From contig NZ_JAUZEE010000001.1 of the NCBI RefSeq assembly GCF_030705305.1, forward strand, positions 248,001 to 312,000: a stretch of 64,000 nucleotides of DNA, read 5' to 3'. Positions 11,632-24,475 of this stretch are shown here, piece after piece; positions within the stretch are counted from its first letter, which is position 1; each line of letters begins with the position of its first letter. Origin of the DNA: Leptothrix discophora (GTDB lineage Bacteria > Pseudomonadota > Gammaproteobacteria > Burkholderiales > Burkholderiaceae_C). The translations under genes and the position numbers were made by a program. A model generated the notes under the pieces. The model searched no databases and was not told where the DNA came from. It saw only the letters and a list, made by a program, of their open reading frames with translations.

Positions 11632-12342
11632 ATGAAGCTGCGTGCCCTGACGCTCGATCTCGACGACACCCTCTGGCCGATCGCGCCGACCCTGCTGCGT
11701 GCCGAACTGCGCCTGCACGACTGGCTGCTGGCCCATGCACCCGCCACCGCGCAGCGCCACGGCATCGAGGCCATGCGGGCGCTGCGTGCGGACGTCGCCC
11801 GGCGCCAGCCGCAGCTGGCTCACGACCTGAGCCAGCTGCGGCGGCTGTCGCTGGTCGAGGCGCTGGCCGCCTCGGGCGATGACACCGCGCTGGCCGAGCC
11901 GGCCTTCGAGGTCTTCTTTGCCGCGCGGCAGGAGGTCGATCTCTACGACGAGGTCGGCGATGCGCTCGATCGGCTGGCCTCGCGCTACCGTCTGCTGGCC
12001 GTGAGCAACGGCAATGCGGACGTGCGTTCGACCGGTCTGGACCGCTGGTTCAGCGGCTCGGTCAGCGCCCGCCAGGCCGGCGTCGCCAAGCCCGATCCGC
12101 GCATTTTCGCGCTCGCCTGCGAGGCACTGGGCTGCGCACCCGATGCCGTCATGCACGTCGGCGACGACCATGCCGCCGACATCGTCGGTGCCCGTGCCGC
12201 CGGCCTTCACAGCGCCTGGCTGCGGCGCGAGCCGGCACGCGCCGGCCAGTGGCAGGTCGACCCGGATGCGCCCGCAGGCACGGGGCATCACTGGGTCATC
12301 GGGGATCTGGCGGTGCTGGCGGACCGGCTGCTGGCAGGTTGA
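11632..12342 (+). CDS. HAD-superfamily hydrolase (class IA phosphatase-like)
   Basis: The protein has 236 residues from the ATG at 11632; the frame is open upstream but runs antisense through hemH and is discarded. All four HAD motifs are visible: I, LTLDLDDTLWP with nucleophile and acid Asp; II, LLAVSNGNADV; III, the Lys in VAKPDPRIF; IV, VGDDHAADIVGARAAG. The helical cap lies between motifs I and II, as in class IA members related to YigB. It is probably a small-molecule phosphatase, perhaps acting on a flavin or sugar phosphate; the substrate cannot be read from sequence. It converges with the cyclase gene, 33 bp away. Confidence 0.88.
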   Translation: MKLRALTLDLDDTLWPIAPTLLRAELRLHDWLLAHAPATAQRHGIEAMRALRADVARRQPQLAHDLSQLRRLSLVEALAASGDDTALAEPAFEVFFAARQEVDLYDEVGDALDRLASRYRLLAVSNGNADVRSTGLDRWFSGSVSARQAGVAKPDPRIFALACEALGCAPDAVMHVGDDHAADIVGARAAGLHSAWLRREPARAGQWQVDPDAPAGTGHHWVIGDLAVLADRLLAG

Positions 12343-12375
12343 CCTTGCCGGCCCTGGTGGGTCCGATGCGGCCGA

Positions 12376-13308
12376 TCAGAGCGGCTGCGGATCGGTGTCG
12401 TCGAAGCGCAGGACCTCGAAGCCGATGGTCGGCGCGTTCAGCACGTTCGGGCTCACGCCCATGCAGATCACGCCGCGGCCGTGCAGCGTGCAGGCACCGC
12501 GTCGCAGCGTGATGATTTCCGACTGGCGACCGAAGCGCACGTAGGTGCCGTTGGAGCTCAGGTCGGTCAGCTGGAAGGTGCCGCTGTGCCACTCGATGCG
12601 GGCATGCGAGCGCGACACGCGGCTGTCGTCGACGCAGTAGTTGGCCTCGTGGCTGCGGCCGATGATGACCGGCAGGTTGCGCACGCTGTGGATGCGCGAG
12701 ACACCGTCGACGGTCAGCCGGATGCCTTCGGGCGCACTGGCTGGCGCGGAGTCGCCGAACATCGTCGAGGCCGCGTCCTGCAGCCGGCGAGGCTCCAGGC
12801 GCCAGACCTCGACCGGCTCGAGCCGGCCGCGCAGGTGCAGGCGTTCGAGGCGGCGGAAGCGGTCGCGCATGTCGACCGGCAACTGCTCGATCGTTTGCGT
12901 GGTAAGCAGGGTTTCGTTGTCGCCGGCCGCATCCAGCAGCCGGGCCGAGACGTTGACCGCGTCGCCGAAGCAATCGCCGGCCACCTCGATCATCTCCCCA
13001 TGGACCATGGCGATCTGCACCCGCATGGCGGGGCGGCGCGCAGGCTTGGACGAACCGGTGATGCGCTCGATCGACTCGTGCACTTCCTCGGCCGACCGCA
13101 CGGCAGGCAGGGGGTTGGGGAAGACGGCCATCAGGCCGTCGCCGAGGGTCTTGATGACGCGGCCGCCCTGGCCTTCGATGATCCTCCCGACCACAGACAC
13201 GCTGTGGGTGACCACCGAGGCCGCTTCGGCATTGCCGAGGCTCTCATAGAGCGAGGTGCTGCCGCGCAGATCGGCGAAGAGAACGGTGCAGGAGACAGTC
13301 TGCGACAT
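12376..13308 (-). CDS. Class III nucleotide cyclase with C-terminal FHA domain
   Basis: The protein has 310 residues. The cyclase homology domain fills residues about 5-165: the two metal-binding Asp are present (D13 in LFADLRGST, D57 in KTLGDGLMAVF), as is the transition-state Asn/Arg pair in DAVNVSARLLD. Catalytic competence is therefore plausible, with the Lys before the second Asp favouring ATP. An FHA domain occupies about 205-295, with GRS, SRSHARIEW and SSNGTYV, the phosphothreonine-binding signature. No membrane segment is seen, so it is cytosolic. Output as cAMP is inferred. No Ser/Thr kinase or phosphatase gene is nearby to say what the FHA domain reads. Confidence 0.9.
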   Translation of the reverse strand: MSQTVSCTVLFADLRGSTSLYESLGNAEAASVVTHSVSVVGRIIEGQGGRVIKTLGDGLMAVFPNPLPAVRSAEEVHESIERITGSSKPARRPAMRVQIAMVHGEMIEVAGDCFGDAVNVSARLLDAAGDNETLLTTQTIEQLPVDMRDRFRRLERLHLRGRLEPVEVWRLEPRRLQDAASTMFGDSAPASAPEGIRLTVDGVSRIHSVRNLPVIIGRSHEANYCVDDSRVSRSHARIEWHSGTFQLTDLSSNGTYVRFGRQSEIITLRRGACTLHGRGVICMGVSPNVLNAPTIGFEVLRFDDTDPQPL

Positions 13309-13365
13309 GCTTCAAAGTTTAGCTTGCGACGGCGTGACGCATCGCACGACCTGTTTGCCCGAAAC

Positions 13366-13391
13366 GAAAAAGGCCCGCGACTGCGGGCCTT
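13366..13391 (-). terminator. Rho-independent terminator of rpoD
   Basis: On the minus strand, AAGGCCCGC and GCGGGCCTT form a 9-bp stem with a 4-nt loop, followed by TTTCGTTTC. It lies about 45 bp beyond the rpoD stop and separates rpoD from the cyclase gene. Confidence 0.85.
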
Positions 13392-13436
13392 GTTCAGGGG
13401 GGAGTTGCGCGGGCTCAACGCCCGGAACTGGACAAC

Positions 13437-15740
<2,304 letters not shown>

Positions 15741-16053
15741 GCGATTCCTCGGCTGGGTACTCGGCTAGGGGCGGCCGTGGCTGCGGGGCCAGGCGGTCTC
15801 GATCCGGGCGGCTGCGGCGGGCTGTCTGCGGGATGCAAAAAAATGTCGACCAGTGTCGATGGCAACCATGCAAACAGCCGACCCTCCGCGACCTGGGATC
15901 AGGGCAGGGGGCCGGGCTGCGGCGCTGGCAAGCTCGCGTGACCTTTTTTGTTGCAGCGTTGGCGGAAAGGTTGGCCTGATGGGTGCCCGTTTCGCGGGTG
16001 GCCGGGGCCGGCAGACGCTGCAGTCACTCTTGCCGAGTCGGAACAAGCTTTCG
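15741..16053 (-). other. Long rpoD leader region, no gene seen
   Basis: Between the rpoD start and its predicted promoter are about 310 bp without a convincing coding frame on either strand. The stretch is rich in GGCC-type inverted repeats and contains an A7 run at 15838-15844. It would be the 5-prime leader of the rpoD transcript. I see no recognised riboswitch or RNA family in it. Confidence 0.45.
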
Positions 16054-16083
16054 ATTATCGACGAAACGCGAACGTTCCGTCAA
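16054..16083 (-). promoter_or_regulatory. Sigma70-type promoter for rpoD
   Basis: On the minus strand TTGACG (16083-16078) and GATAAT (16059-16054) are separated by 18 nt, a near-consensus pair in an AT-rich island of a very GC-rich region. The spacer contains the palindrome GAACGTTC. It is downstream of dnaG and directs transcription into rpoD. Confidence 0.6.
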
Positions 16084-16175
16084 AAGCGATGCGGATTTCC
16101 ACCCATGTCGGGACTCCGCATGCCTCGTTCCGGTGCGGGCTGCGCGATCCACTGAGCCCCGCGAGATGCGTCGGG

Positions 16176-18272
16176 TCAGCCGCGCGACGTGGCCTTGGCC
16201 GTCGCAGGATCGGGCGGTGGCGGTGCCTTCAGCGCGGCGCGCTGGGCCATCAGGGCGTTGCGGCGCTCGGTCGCAGCCTCGGACAGGTCGCCCGACTCCA
16301 GCAGCATCGTGATTTCCTCATCGACCGCCTGAAGGTGCAGGCTCTTGAGGACCGCCACCAGTTCCTCTCGGGCGCTGGCGTCGTCGCCGACCTCGTGGAA
16401 GGCGCGAATCCGGCCGATCAACAGCGCGCGCGAGCTGTCTTCGTCCGGACCATCGACGCGGCCGAGGTCCTCCAGCAGCGTCGCCATCGGCAGCACGCCC
16501 TGGTCGTGCAGCAGGCGCTCCAGCGCCGCGAAGAATTCGCCGTAGGGCGCCGGCTGCTGCACCAGACGCTCATGTTCGTCCGGCGGCAGGTCCAGCCACA
16601 GCTGGGCCTCGCGCACCATCAGCCAGGCCGCGCGGTCCAGCAGCGTGGCGGTGCGTGGCGGCACGCGGCGGTAGTTGCCGGAGGACTCACCCGGCCGCCC
16701 GCCGCGGTCGCGCCAGTTGCCCTTGCCGCCGTAGCGGTTCGGCCCTCCCGAGTTGCCCGAGGCCTCGCCGTCGCGATCCTTCCAGCGCCGCTTGCCGCCG
16801 TCGCCGTCGCCCCAGGACCTGCGCCGTGGCGGGCCGGGTGGCTGGGAGGGGTCGTCGACCCAGTCGGGCGGGGCGGCCTGCTGGGTCCAGTCGTCCGGTG
16901 AGGCGTCCTGGCGTGCCTGGCCACGGGACGTCGGCGGGCTGCCGCCCGGTCCGGGCCGACCGCCGGGCACCGCCCGCTGCCAGTGGCCGGCCAGCACCTC
17001 CGGCGCCAGCCCGCCGCGCTGCGCGAGCTCGTTGAGCAGCTGGGCCTGCAGCAGGCCATCGGGCAGCTGCTCGAACAGCGGCCGGGCCTGCGCCAGCATG
17101 CGCGAGCGGCCCTCGGGCGTGGCCAGGTCGCAGTCGGACGCGGCGACCGCCATCAGCTGCGCCGACAGCGGGATCGCCTCGGCGATGCAGCGCTCGAAGG
17201 CCTCCCGACCCTCGGCGCGGATGTAGGAGTCCGGGTCGTGCTCGGGCGGCAAGAAAAGGAAGCGGAAGCTGCGCGTGTCGGTCGCGTGCGGCAACACGGC
17301 TTCCAGCGCACGGCTGGCGGCGCGGCGACCGGCGGCATCGCCGTCGAAGCTGAAGACCACCGCGTCGGTGAAGCGCATCAGCTTGCCGATGTGGTCGGGC
17401 GTGCAGGCCGTGCCCAGCGTCGCGACCGCGTGGGGCACGCCGAGCTGGGCCAGCGCGACCACGTCCATGTAGCCCTCGGTGACCAGCACGTGGCCACGTT
17501 CGCGGATTGCCTGGCGTGCCTCGTAGAGGCCGTACAGCTCGCGGCCCTTGACGAAGACCGGCGTTTCCGGCGAGTTCAGGTACTTCGGCTCGCCGCTGTC
17601 GAGGATGCGCCCGCCGAAGCCGATCACCTCGCCCTTGGGGTTGCGGATCGGGAACATGATCCGGTCGCGGAAGCGGTCGTAGCGGCGTTCCTCCTCGCCG
17701 GTCTCGTGCTTGTGGATGACCAGGCCGGCCTCGACCAGTTGCGGGTCGTCGTAGCGCGCATAGGCGCTGGCCAGCGCGTGGCTGCCGGGCGGCGCGTAGC
17801 CCAGGCCGAAGCGGGCGGCGATGGTGCCGGTCAGGCCGCGCTTCTTCAGGTAGGCGATGGCGCGGTCACTGCGCTTGAGCTGCTCGCGGTAGTGGCCCAT
17901 CGCCTTGGCCAGCACGTCGGTCAGGCTCAGGCGCTGCTCCCGGGCCTTGGCAGCGCGTTCGCGTTCCTCGGCGGTGGTGTCGTCGTCCGGAACCTGCAGG
18001 CCCATGTTGTCGGCCAGCTCGCGCACCGACTCGACGAAGCCCAGTCCGCCGTGTTCCATCAGGAACCCGACCGCATTGCCGTGCGCGCCGCAGCCGAAGC
18101 AGTGGTAGGTCTGGCGGCTCGGGCTGACGATGAAGCTCGGCGACTTCTCGCCGTGGAAGGGGCAGAGGCCCTTGAAGTTGATGCCCGCCTTCTTGAGCGT
18201 GACATGGCGGCCGACGACCTCCACGATGTCGGCGCGGGCGAGCAGGTCCTGGATGAAGCCTTGGGGTATCAC
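16176..18272 (-). CDS. dnaG: DNA primase DnaG
   Basis: The protein has 698 residues with a GTG start (GTGATACCCCAAGG). It synthesises RNA primers at the replication fork with DnaB. The N-terminal CHC2 zinc finger is CPFH...YHCFGCGAHGNAVGF (residues about 37-70). The catalytic TOPRIM core contains VTEGYMDVVALAQLG and FSFDGDAAGRRAA (about 265-320). A low-complexity Gly/Arg/Pro/Trp linker of about 100 residues (about 435-537) precedes the C-terminal helicase-binding domain (LDRAAWLMVREAQLWLDL onward). This linker is unusually long and RGG-like. rpoD lies downstream on the same strand, but with its own promoter. Confidence 0.97.
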   Translation of the reverse strand: MIPQGFIQDLLARADIVEVVGRHVTLKKAGINFKGLCPFHGEKSPSFIVSPSRQTYHCFGCGAHGNAVGFLMEHGGLGFVESVRELADNMGLQVPDDDTTAEERERAAKAREQRLSLTDVLAKAMGHYREQLKRSDRAIAYLKKRGLTGTIAARFGLGYAPPGSHALASAYARYDDPQLVEAGLVIHKHETGEEERRYDRFRDRIMFPIRNPKGEVIGFGGRILDSGEPKYLNSPETPVFVKGRELYGLYEARQAIRERGHVLVTEGYMDVVALAQLGVPHAVATLGTACTPDHIGKLMRFTDAVVFSFDGDAAGRRAASRALEAVLPHATDTRSFRFLFLPPEHDPDSYIRAEGREAFERCIAEAIPLSAQLMAVAASDCDLATPEGRSRMLAQARPLFEQLPDGLLQAQLLNELAQRGGLAPEVLAGHWQRAVPGGRPGPGGSPPTSRGQARQDASPDDWTQQAAPPDWVDDPSQPPGPPRRRSWGDGDGGKRRWKDRDGEASGNSGGPNRYGGKGNWRDRGGRPGESSGNYRRVPPRTATLLDRAAWLMVREAQLWLDLPPDEHERLVQQPAPYGEFFAALERLLHDQGVLPMATLLEDLGRVDGPDEDSSRALLIGRIRAFHEVGDDASAREELVAVLKSLHLQAVDEEITMLLESGDLSEAATERRNALMAQRAALKAPPPPDPATAKATSRG

Positions 18273-18314
18273 GGCGCGCAGTCTATCGAAGCGCGCCGTT
18301 CAGCCAGGCGGTGA

Positions 18315-20144
18315 TCAATCGCCCAGCACGATCCCTTCGCGGCGCGGATCGGCGCCGCCGAACCAGCCGTCCGGCGTGCGCTGGATGGCCTGCAGGCCGC
18401 TGGTCATCGGCAGCTCGCGGACCTCGTGGCCGCGCGCCTTCAGGGCCTCGACCGTCGCGGCTGGGAAGCGGCTGGCTTCCAGCAGCGTCGGGCCATTGAG
18501 GGTGCCGAAATTCGGCAGCGAGATCGCCTGTTGCGCGTTCAAGCCCCAGGCCTGGGTGGCCAGCAGCGTCTTGGCGGTGTAGTGGATGATCAGCGCACCG
18601 CCGGGCGAGCCCGCGCTCATCTGCAGCGCGCCGCTGGTGCGGTCGAACACCAGCGTCGGGCTCATGCTCGAACGCGGTCGCTTGCCCGGCTGGACCCGGT
18701 TGGCGATCGGCTTGCCCTGGGCGTCGGCGGGCGCGAAGGAGAAGTCGGTCAGCTCGTTGTTGAGCAGGAAGCCGCCGGGCAGGCCGGTGCCGCCGTCGCT
18801 GAGCTGGCGGGCGCCGAACTGGTCCTCGATGGTGGTCGTCATCGCCACCGCATGGCCTTGCGCGTCGACGATGGACAGGTGCGACGTGCCGTATTCCGGC
18901 TGGTCGGGCTGCGGCGCCCAGGCCAGCGGGCGGGCGCCGGGCGGCAGGCCGGGCTTGGCGGTCTTCATCGATTGTTCGCCGATCAGGCCGGCGCGCTCGC
19001 GCAGGTAGGCCGCATCGATCAGGCTGGTCCAGCGGCCACCCGGCGCCTCGACGAAGTCGGGATCGGCGACGTACTGGGCCCGATCGGCGAAGGCCAGCCG
19101 GGCCGACTCGGTGTAGCGGTGCAGGGTCTCGACGCCGGGCAGGCCATCGACCAGCGCCGGGCTCGGGCTGCCACCGGCGGCCTCGAGGATGCCCAGGGTC
19201 TGCAGGATCGCGAGGTGGCCGGACGAGGGCGGCGGGAAGCCGCACAGCCGCCAGGCCTGCCAGTCGCTGCACAGCGCGTCGCGCACGCGTGGCCGGTAGG
19301 TCGCCAGGTCGGCCTCGGTCATCTTGCCGGGGTTGCCCGGATGACCGGTCACCTTGGCGACGATGCTGCGGGCGACGGCGCCCTGGTAGAAGGCGTCCGG
19401 CCCTTCCTGCGCGACGCGGCGCAGCACGGCAGCCAGGGCTGGGTTGCGCAGGGTCTGGCCGGCCTTCAGCGGCTCGCCGCCGGGGTAGTAGAAGGCGGCG
19501 GCGGCCGGATCCTTGCGCAGGTGCTGTTCACCTGCCAGCAGGGTGGCCAGACGCGGGCTGACCTTGAAGCCTTGTTCGGCCAGCAGGATGGCCGGCGCGA
19601 ACAGCTGTGCCCAGGGCAGCTTGCCGTGCTCGCGGTGGGCCCGTTCCAGCAGCCGCAGCGTGCCGGGCACGCCGACCGATCGACCGCCGACCACCGCGTC
19701 GATGAAGGCCATCGGCTGGCCGTCGGGCTTGAGGAAGAGCTTCTCGTCGACGGCGGCCGGTGCCGTCTCGCGGCCGTCGTAGGCCCGCACCTGGCGGCCG
19801 TCGAAGTGCATCAGGAAGGCACCGCCGCCGATGCCGCTGGACTGCGGCTCGACCAGCGTCAGCACCATCTGAACCGCAATCGCGGCATCGACCGCGCTGC
19901 CACCGGCGCGCAGCACCTGCCGTCCGGCGTCCGTGGCCAGCGGGTTGGCGGCGGCGACGGCGGTCGTGCGGGTGGCCCAGCCGGGCTTGTCGCTGAGGCC
20001 GGACGCGGCTTCGGGCTGTTCGGGCGGCGGCTGGTAGCGCAGTTCGGGCGCCGAAGCGCAGCTGGCCAGCAGCAGCGCGCCGGTCAGGCAGGCCAGTGGC
20101 CAGGCGAGCGGGCGGAGGCGGTTGACGTCGGGACGGTGGGACAT
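18315..20144 (-). CDS. ggt: Gamma-glutamyltransferase (glutathione hydrolase), lipoprotein form
   Basis: The protein has 609 residues from the ATG at 20144, chosen because GGAG stands 8 nt upstream and the signal sequence starts there. A lipobox LLASC predicts membrane anchoring. The enzyme is an Ntn hydrolase that self-cleaves before the nucleophile Thr in YGTSHLSIVD and then removes gamma-glutamyl groups from glutathione or transfers them. Other conserved parts are GIGGGAFLMHFD, YDGRETAP, GGFLLNNELTDFS and SAGSPGGALI. It acts in the periplasm. The neighbouring SDR gene ends 93 bp upstream on the same strand; a functional link is not evident. Confidence 0.95.
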   Translation of the reverse strand: MSHRPDVNRLRPLAWPLACLTGALLLASCASAPELRYQPPPEQPEAASGLSDKPGWATRTTAVAAANPLATDAGRQVLRAGGSAVDAAIAVQMVLTLVEPQSSGIGGGAFLMHFDGRQVRAYDGRETAPAAVDEKLFLKPDGQPMAFIDAVVGGRSVGVPGTLRLLERAHREHGKLPWAQLFAPAILLAEQGFKVSPRLATLLAGEQHLRKDPAAAAFYYPGGEPLKAGQTLRNPALAAVLRRVAQEGPDAFYQGAVARSIVAKVTGHPGNPGKMTEADLATYRPRVRDALCSDWQAWRLCGFPPPSSGHLAILQTLGILEAAGGSPSPALVDGLPGVETLHRYTESARLAFADRAQYVADPDFVEAPGGRWTSLIDAAYLRERAGLIGEQSMKTAKPGLPPGARPLAWAPQPDQPEYGTSHLSIVDAQGHAVAMTTTIEDQFGARQLSDGGTGLPGGFLLNNELTDFSFAPADAQGKPIANRVQPGKRPRSSMSPTLVFDRTSGALQMSAGSPGGALIIHYTAKTLLATQAWGLNAQQAISLPNFGTLNGPTLLEASRFPAATVEALKARGHEVRELPMTSGLQAIQRTPDGWFGGADPRREGIVLGD

Positions 20145-20237
20145 GGTCGGTGCTCCAGGCAAGATTGCCTGGAGTCTTGCCGACGCAGCCCGGCGCTGCA
20201 AGGCGGGTCAGCGCGGATCGGCCCGGATCCAGGCGGA

Positions 20238-20996
<759 letters not shown>

Positions 20997-21057
20997 GTGT
21001 GCTCCTCGATGGGTGGATGTGTGCGTGGCTCGGGGCGGATTCTGGCAACAGCTGACG

Positions 21058-21073
21058 TTGACGTAAACGTCAA
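21058..21073. promoter_or_regulatory. LiuR-like operator upstream of the SDR gene
   Basis: TTGACGTAAACGTCAA is a 16-bp palindrome, with only the two central bases departing from symmetry. It resembles the sites of LiuR, the MerR-family regulator of leucine/isovalerate and fatty-acid catabolism in proteobacteria. It lies 62 bp before the SDR start and 12 bp from the adk terminator. No liuR gene is in the window. Confidence 0.6.
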
Positions 21074-21084
21074 TCCGCCGGCAT

Positions 21085-21108
21085 CAAAAAACCGCCCGGA
21101 GGCGGCTT
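21085..21108 (-). terminator. Rho-independent terminator of adk
   Basis: On the minus strand, AAGCCGCC, a CCGG-type loop and GGCGGTT are followed by TTTTGATG. It lies 31 bp after the adk stop and insulates the SDR gene from the adk transcript. Confidence 0.85.
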
Positions 21109-21138
21109 CGTGGCGATCGCGAACCGGCTGCGGGGCGA

Positions 21139-21828
<690 letters not shown>

Positions 21829-21965
21829 TCAGTGCCACAAAATCAGGCATTCTGATTTCGAGAATAGCACGCGCCCCCTGTGACGAAACTGACGCTTGGG
21901 TGCCGTCAGATGCAGGGAATTGCCCTCAAAAGGGCCCGAATGATTCAGTTCGGGAATGTCGAGAT

Positions 21966-22739
21966 TCAGGCCCCGAACAGGCGGCGCACACGCTCCAGGT
22001 CCTCGGGCGTGTCGATGCCGGGGCCAGGGCGCTCCGGGCTGACGTGTACCGCGATGCGCTCGCCGTGCCACAGCACGCGCAGCTGTTCGAGCGACTCGAC
22101 CTGTTCCAGCGGGCTCACCGGCAGGCTCGGGAAGCGGCGCAGGAAACCCGCGCTGTACCCATAGATGCCGATGTGGCGCAGCGGAGCCGGCTGTGGCAGC
22201 GCCAGGGTGCCGGCGGCGCAGCCATCGCGCCACCAGGGCAGCGGCGCGCGCGAGAAATACAGGGCCCGGCCGGCTGCGTCGGTCACGACCTTCACGACGT
22301 TGGGATTGCCGTACTCCGCGACCTCGTCGATGGCGTGCGCAGCGGTGCTCATGACGCAATCGCTGCGCGCGGCCAGCAAGGCCGCGCAGGCGTCGATCAG
22401 GCCGGTGTCGATCAGCGGCTCGTCGCCTTGCACGTTGACGACGATGTCGCGACCGTCCAGGCCCAGCTGCTCGCAGGCCTCGGCCAGCCGGTCGCTGCCG
22501 GTCGGGTGGTCGGCGCGGGTCATCAGCACGCGCACGCCGTGGGTCTCGCAGGCCTGCCGGACCTCGTCGCTGTCGGTGGCAACGACGACCTGGGTGGCGC
22601 GGCTGTGAAGGCAGCGCTGGGCGACCCGCACCACCATCGGCAGGCCGGCGATGTCGGCCAGCGGCTTGCGCGGCAGACGTGTCGAGGCCAGGCGCGCAGG
22701 CACCAGCACGGTGTAGTCCGGGATCGAGGCGGTGCTCAT
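21966..22739 (-). CDS. kdsB: 3-deoxy-manno-octulosonate cytidylyltransferase
   Basis: The protein has 257 residues from the ATG at 22739. It activates Kdo as CMP-Kdo for lipopolysaccharide inner-core synthesis. The nucleotide-binding N terminus [20 protein letters not shown], the NVQGDEPLI metal-binding segment (about residue 105) and [15 protein letters not shown] (about residue 200) are diagnostic. It starts 4 bp after the trm112 stop, so translational coupling is likely; an ATG at 22763 overlapping trm112 is possible but adds unconserved residues. It shares the lipid A/LPS theme with lpxK upstream. Confidence 0.97.
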   Translation of the reverse strand: MSTASIPDYTVLVPARLASTRLPRKPLADIAGLPMVVRVAQRCLHSRATQVVVATDSDEVRQACETHGVRVLMTRADHPTGSDRLAEACEQLGLDGRDIVVNVQGDEPLIDTGLIDACAALLAARSDCVMSTAAHAIDEVAEYGNPNVVKVVTDAAGRALYFSRAPLPWWRDGCAAGTLALPQPAPLRHIGIYGYSAGFLRRFPSLPVSPLEQVESLEQLRVLWHGERIAVHVSPERPGPGIDTPEDLERVRRLFGA

Positions 22740-22743
22740 CGGC

Positions 22744-22959
22744 TCAGGCAGCAGATGGATCATGGCCGGTCGCGGCCGTGGTCGCGCTTGCCGGAACATC
22801 CAGGTTGCGCGCTTCCGTCTCCAGCATCACGGCGATGCCGTCGCGGATCGGGAAGGCCAGACGGTCGGCGCCGCAGACCAGCTCGTGGGTCGCGTGGTCG
22901 TGGCTCAGGGGGCCCTTGCACAGAGGGCAGACCAGCAGGTCCATCAGTCGGGTGTCCAT
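22744..22959 (-). CDS. Trm112 family protein (UPF0434)
   Basis: The protein has 71 residues. The opening [18 protein letters not shown], the single later Cys in [18 protein letters not shown] and VML are the signature of small bacterial Trm112-like proteins found between lpxK and kdsB. Of the usual four zinc-type Cys, three are visible here. The role is unclear; eukaryotic Trm112 activates methyltransferases, but that cannot be assumed for this one. It lies 11 bp after lpxK and 4 bp before kdsB, in an evident operon. Confidence 0.9.
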   Translation of the reverse strand: MDTRLMDLLVCPLCKGPLSHDHATHELVCGADRLAFPIRDGIAVMLETEARNLDVPASATTAATGHDPSAA

Positions 22960-22970
22960 GGGGGCGGATG

Positions 22971-24056
22971 CTAGCGTGAGGTGGGTTGGGCGGCCGCCCG
23001 CCGAAGGTCGGCGAGCACGGCATCGGTGAACTCGGTCGGCAGCTCGAAGCGCAGCGGCGCGACCCAGACCTGCAGGCCCGGACGCTCGCGGCGCAGGCGC
23101 TCCGGCGTCAGCTTGACGGCGTCCTTCTCGGTCACGATGACATCGCGGGCGTCGGCCGGCCACGGCAGCGTCGCATGGTCGTCGTGGTCGGGCAGGGCGA
23201 CCGGCTCGATGCGCAGGCCCAGTGCGCGCAGGCCGGCGAAGAAGCGCTCCGGCTGGCCGATGCCGGCGCTGGCGTGCAGCACCTGGCTACCGTGCGACTG
23301 GGCCTGCCGCAGCGCGTCGACCGCGTCGGCGCGGGCCGCTTGTCCGGACCACCAGCCGTCCAGTGCGACCAGGCCGGCGAGACTGCGTCGGGCGCAGGCT
23401 CCGGCCAGCGGCGTGCTCGGTCGCGTGGCGTTGTAGAGCACGTGCTGCGGCACGTCCGAGGCCGTCGTGATGGGCTCGCGCAGTGGACCGGCCGGCAGCA
23501 GCCAGCCATTGCCGGCGCCACGTTCGTCGAACACGACCACCTCCAGCGTGCGGCGCAGGCGCAGGTGCTGCAGGCCGTCGTCGCAGACCAGCAGGTCGAC
23601 CTCCGGGTGGGCGGCGCACAGTGCCCGTGCGACGGCCAGCCGGTCATGGCCGACCCAGACCGGCACGCCGGCGCGGCGCTGCATCAGCAGGGGTTCGTCG
23701 CCGACCTCCCGGGCGGTCGACGTGGCGAGGACCGCCCGTGGATCGCGGCGCTCGGCGCCATGGCCGCGTGACACGATGCCCGGCCGGTGACCGGCCTGTC
23801 GCAGCGCGTCGACCAGGGCGAGCGTCGTCGGTGTCTTGCCGGCCCCGCCGACCAGCCGGTTGCCGACCACGATGACCGGCACCGGCGCCGTCGCGCTCGA
23901 CAGCAGGCCGGCGCGGTAGAGCGCGCGGCGCCATGTCACCAGGCCCAGGTGCAGCAGCCCGAGTGGCCGCAGCGCCCATTGCAGCGGACCGCCTGCCTGC
24001 CAGCTGCGCTCGATGCGGGCGGTCAGGCCGGTCGTGCCGGACCTGGCGTCGCTCAA
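22971..24056 (-). CDS. lpxK: Tetraacyldisaccharide 4'-kinase
   Basis: The protein has 361 residues from a TTG start that overlaps the exbD stop (TTGA). No ATG exists in the N-terminal region, and the family N terminus ([18 protein letters not shown]) begins right after it. LpxK phosphorylates the 4' position of the lipid A precursor at the inner membrane. The Walker A sequence is [20 protein letters not shown] (about residues 50-70), with [11 protein letters not shown]-type residues ([15 protein letters not shown]) near 165 and [21 protein letters not shown] after it. It is translationally coupled to exbBD and followed by trm112 and kdsB. Confidence 0.95.
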   Translation of the reverse strand: MSDARSGTTGLTARIERSWQAGGPLQWALRPLGLLHLGLVTWRRALYRAGLLSSATAPVPVIVVGNRLVGGAGKTPTTLALVDALRQAGHRPGIVSRGHGAERRDPRAVLATSTAREVGDEPLLMQRRAGVPVWVGHDRLAVARALCAAHPEVDLLVCDDGLQHLRLRRTLEVVVFDERGAGNGWLLPAGPLREPITTASDVPQHVLYNATRPSTPLAGACARRSLAGLVALDGWWSGQAARADAVDALRQAQSHGSQVLHASAGIGQPERFFAGLRALGLRIEPVALPDHDDHATLPWPADARDVIVTEKDAVKLTPERLRRERPGLQVWVAPLRFELPTEFTDAVLADLRRAAAQPTSR

Positions 24057-24475
24057 GGCTTGCCGCGGCCGTTCTGGGCCGCGAAGGTCAGCTGTGTCAG
24101 CCCGACCCGCCGGGCGGCGTCCATCACCAGGATGACGCTCTGGTGCGCAGCGGCCGCGTCGGCCGAGACGATCAGCGGGCGCTTGACGTCGCCTTGCGCG
24201 GCTTGCGTCATCGCGGCGATCAGGCCCTCGAGGTTGCCGGCCTCGACCGGCTGGCGGTTGACGCTGTAACGGCCCTCGGCCGAGACCGCGACGATGATCT
24301 CGCGCGGCGGCGGCTCCAGCCGGTTCGCGTCGGCCACCGGCAATGTCACCTTCAGCTCGGTGTACTTCGCGTAGGTGGTCGACAGCATCAGGAAGATCAG
24401 CACCACCAGCAGCACGTCGATGAAGGGGATCAGGTTGATCTCCGGCTCCTCGGGGCGACGGGGGCGGAAGTTCAT
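24053..24475 (-). CDS. exbD: Biopolymer transport protein ExbD/TolR family
   Basis: The protein has 140 residues. A single N-terminal transmembrane helix (INLIPFIDVLLVVLIFLML) carries the functional Asp, followed by a periplasmic domain. With ExbB it forms the proton-driven motor that energises TonB or a Tol-like system. The ATG overlaps the exbB stop (ATGA), and its own stop overlaps the lpxK TTG. Sitting with lpxK and kdsB, the pair may serve envelope assembly rather than iron uptake; no tonB or tolA lies in the window. Confidence 0.93.
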   Translation of the reverse strand: MNFRPRRPEEPEINLIPFIDVLLVVLIFLMLSTTYAKYTELKVTLPVADANRLEPPPREIIVAVSAEGRYSVNRQPVEAGNLEGLIAAMTQAAQGDVKRPLIVSADAAAAHQSVILVMDAARRVGLTQLTFAAQNGRGKP

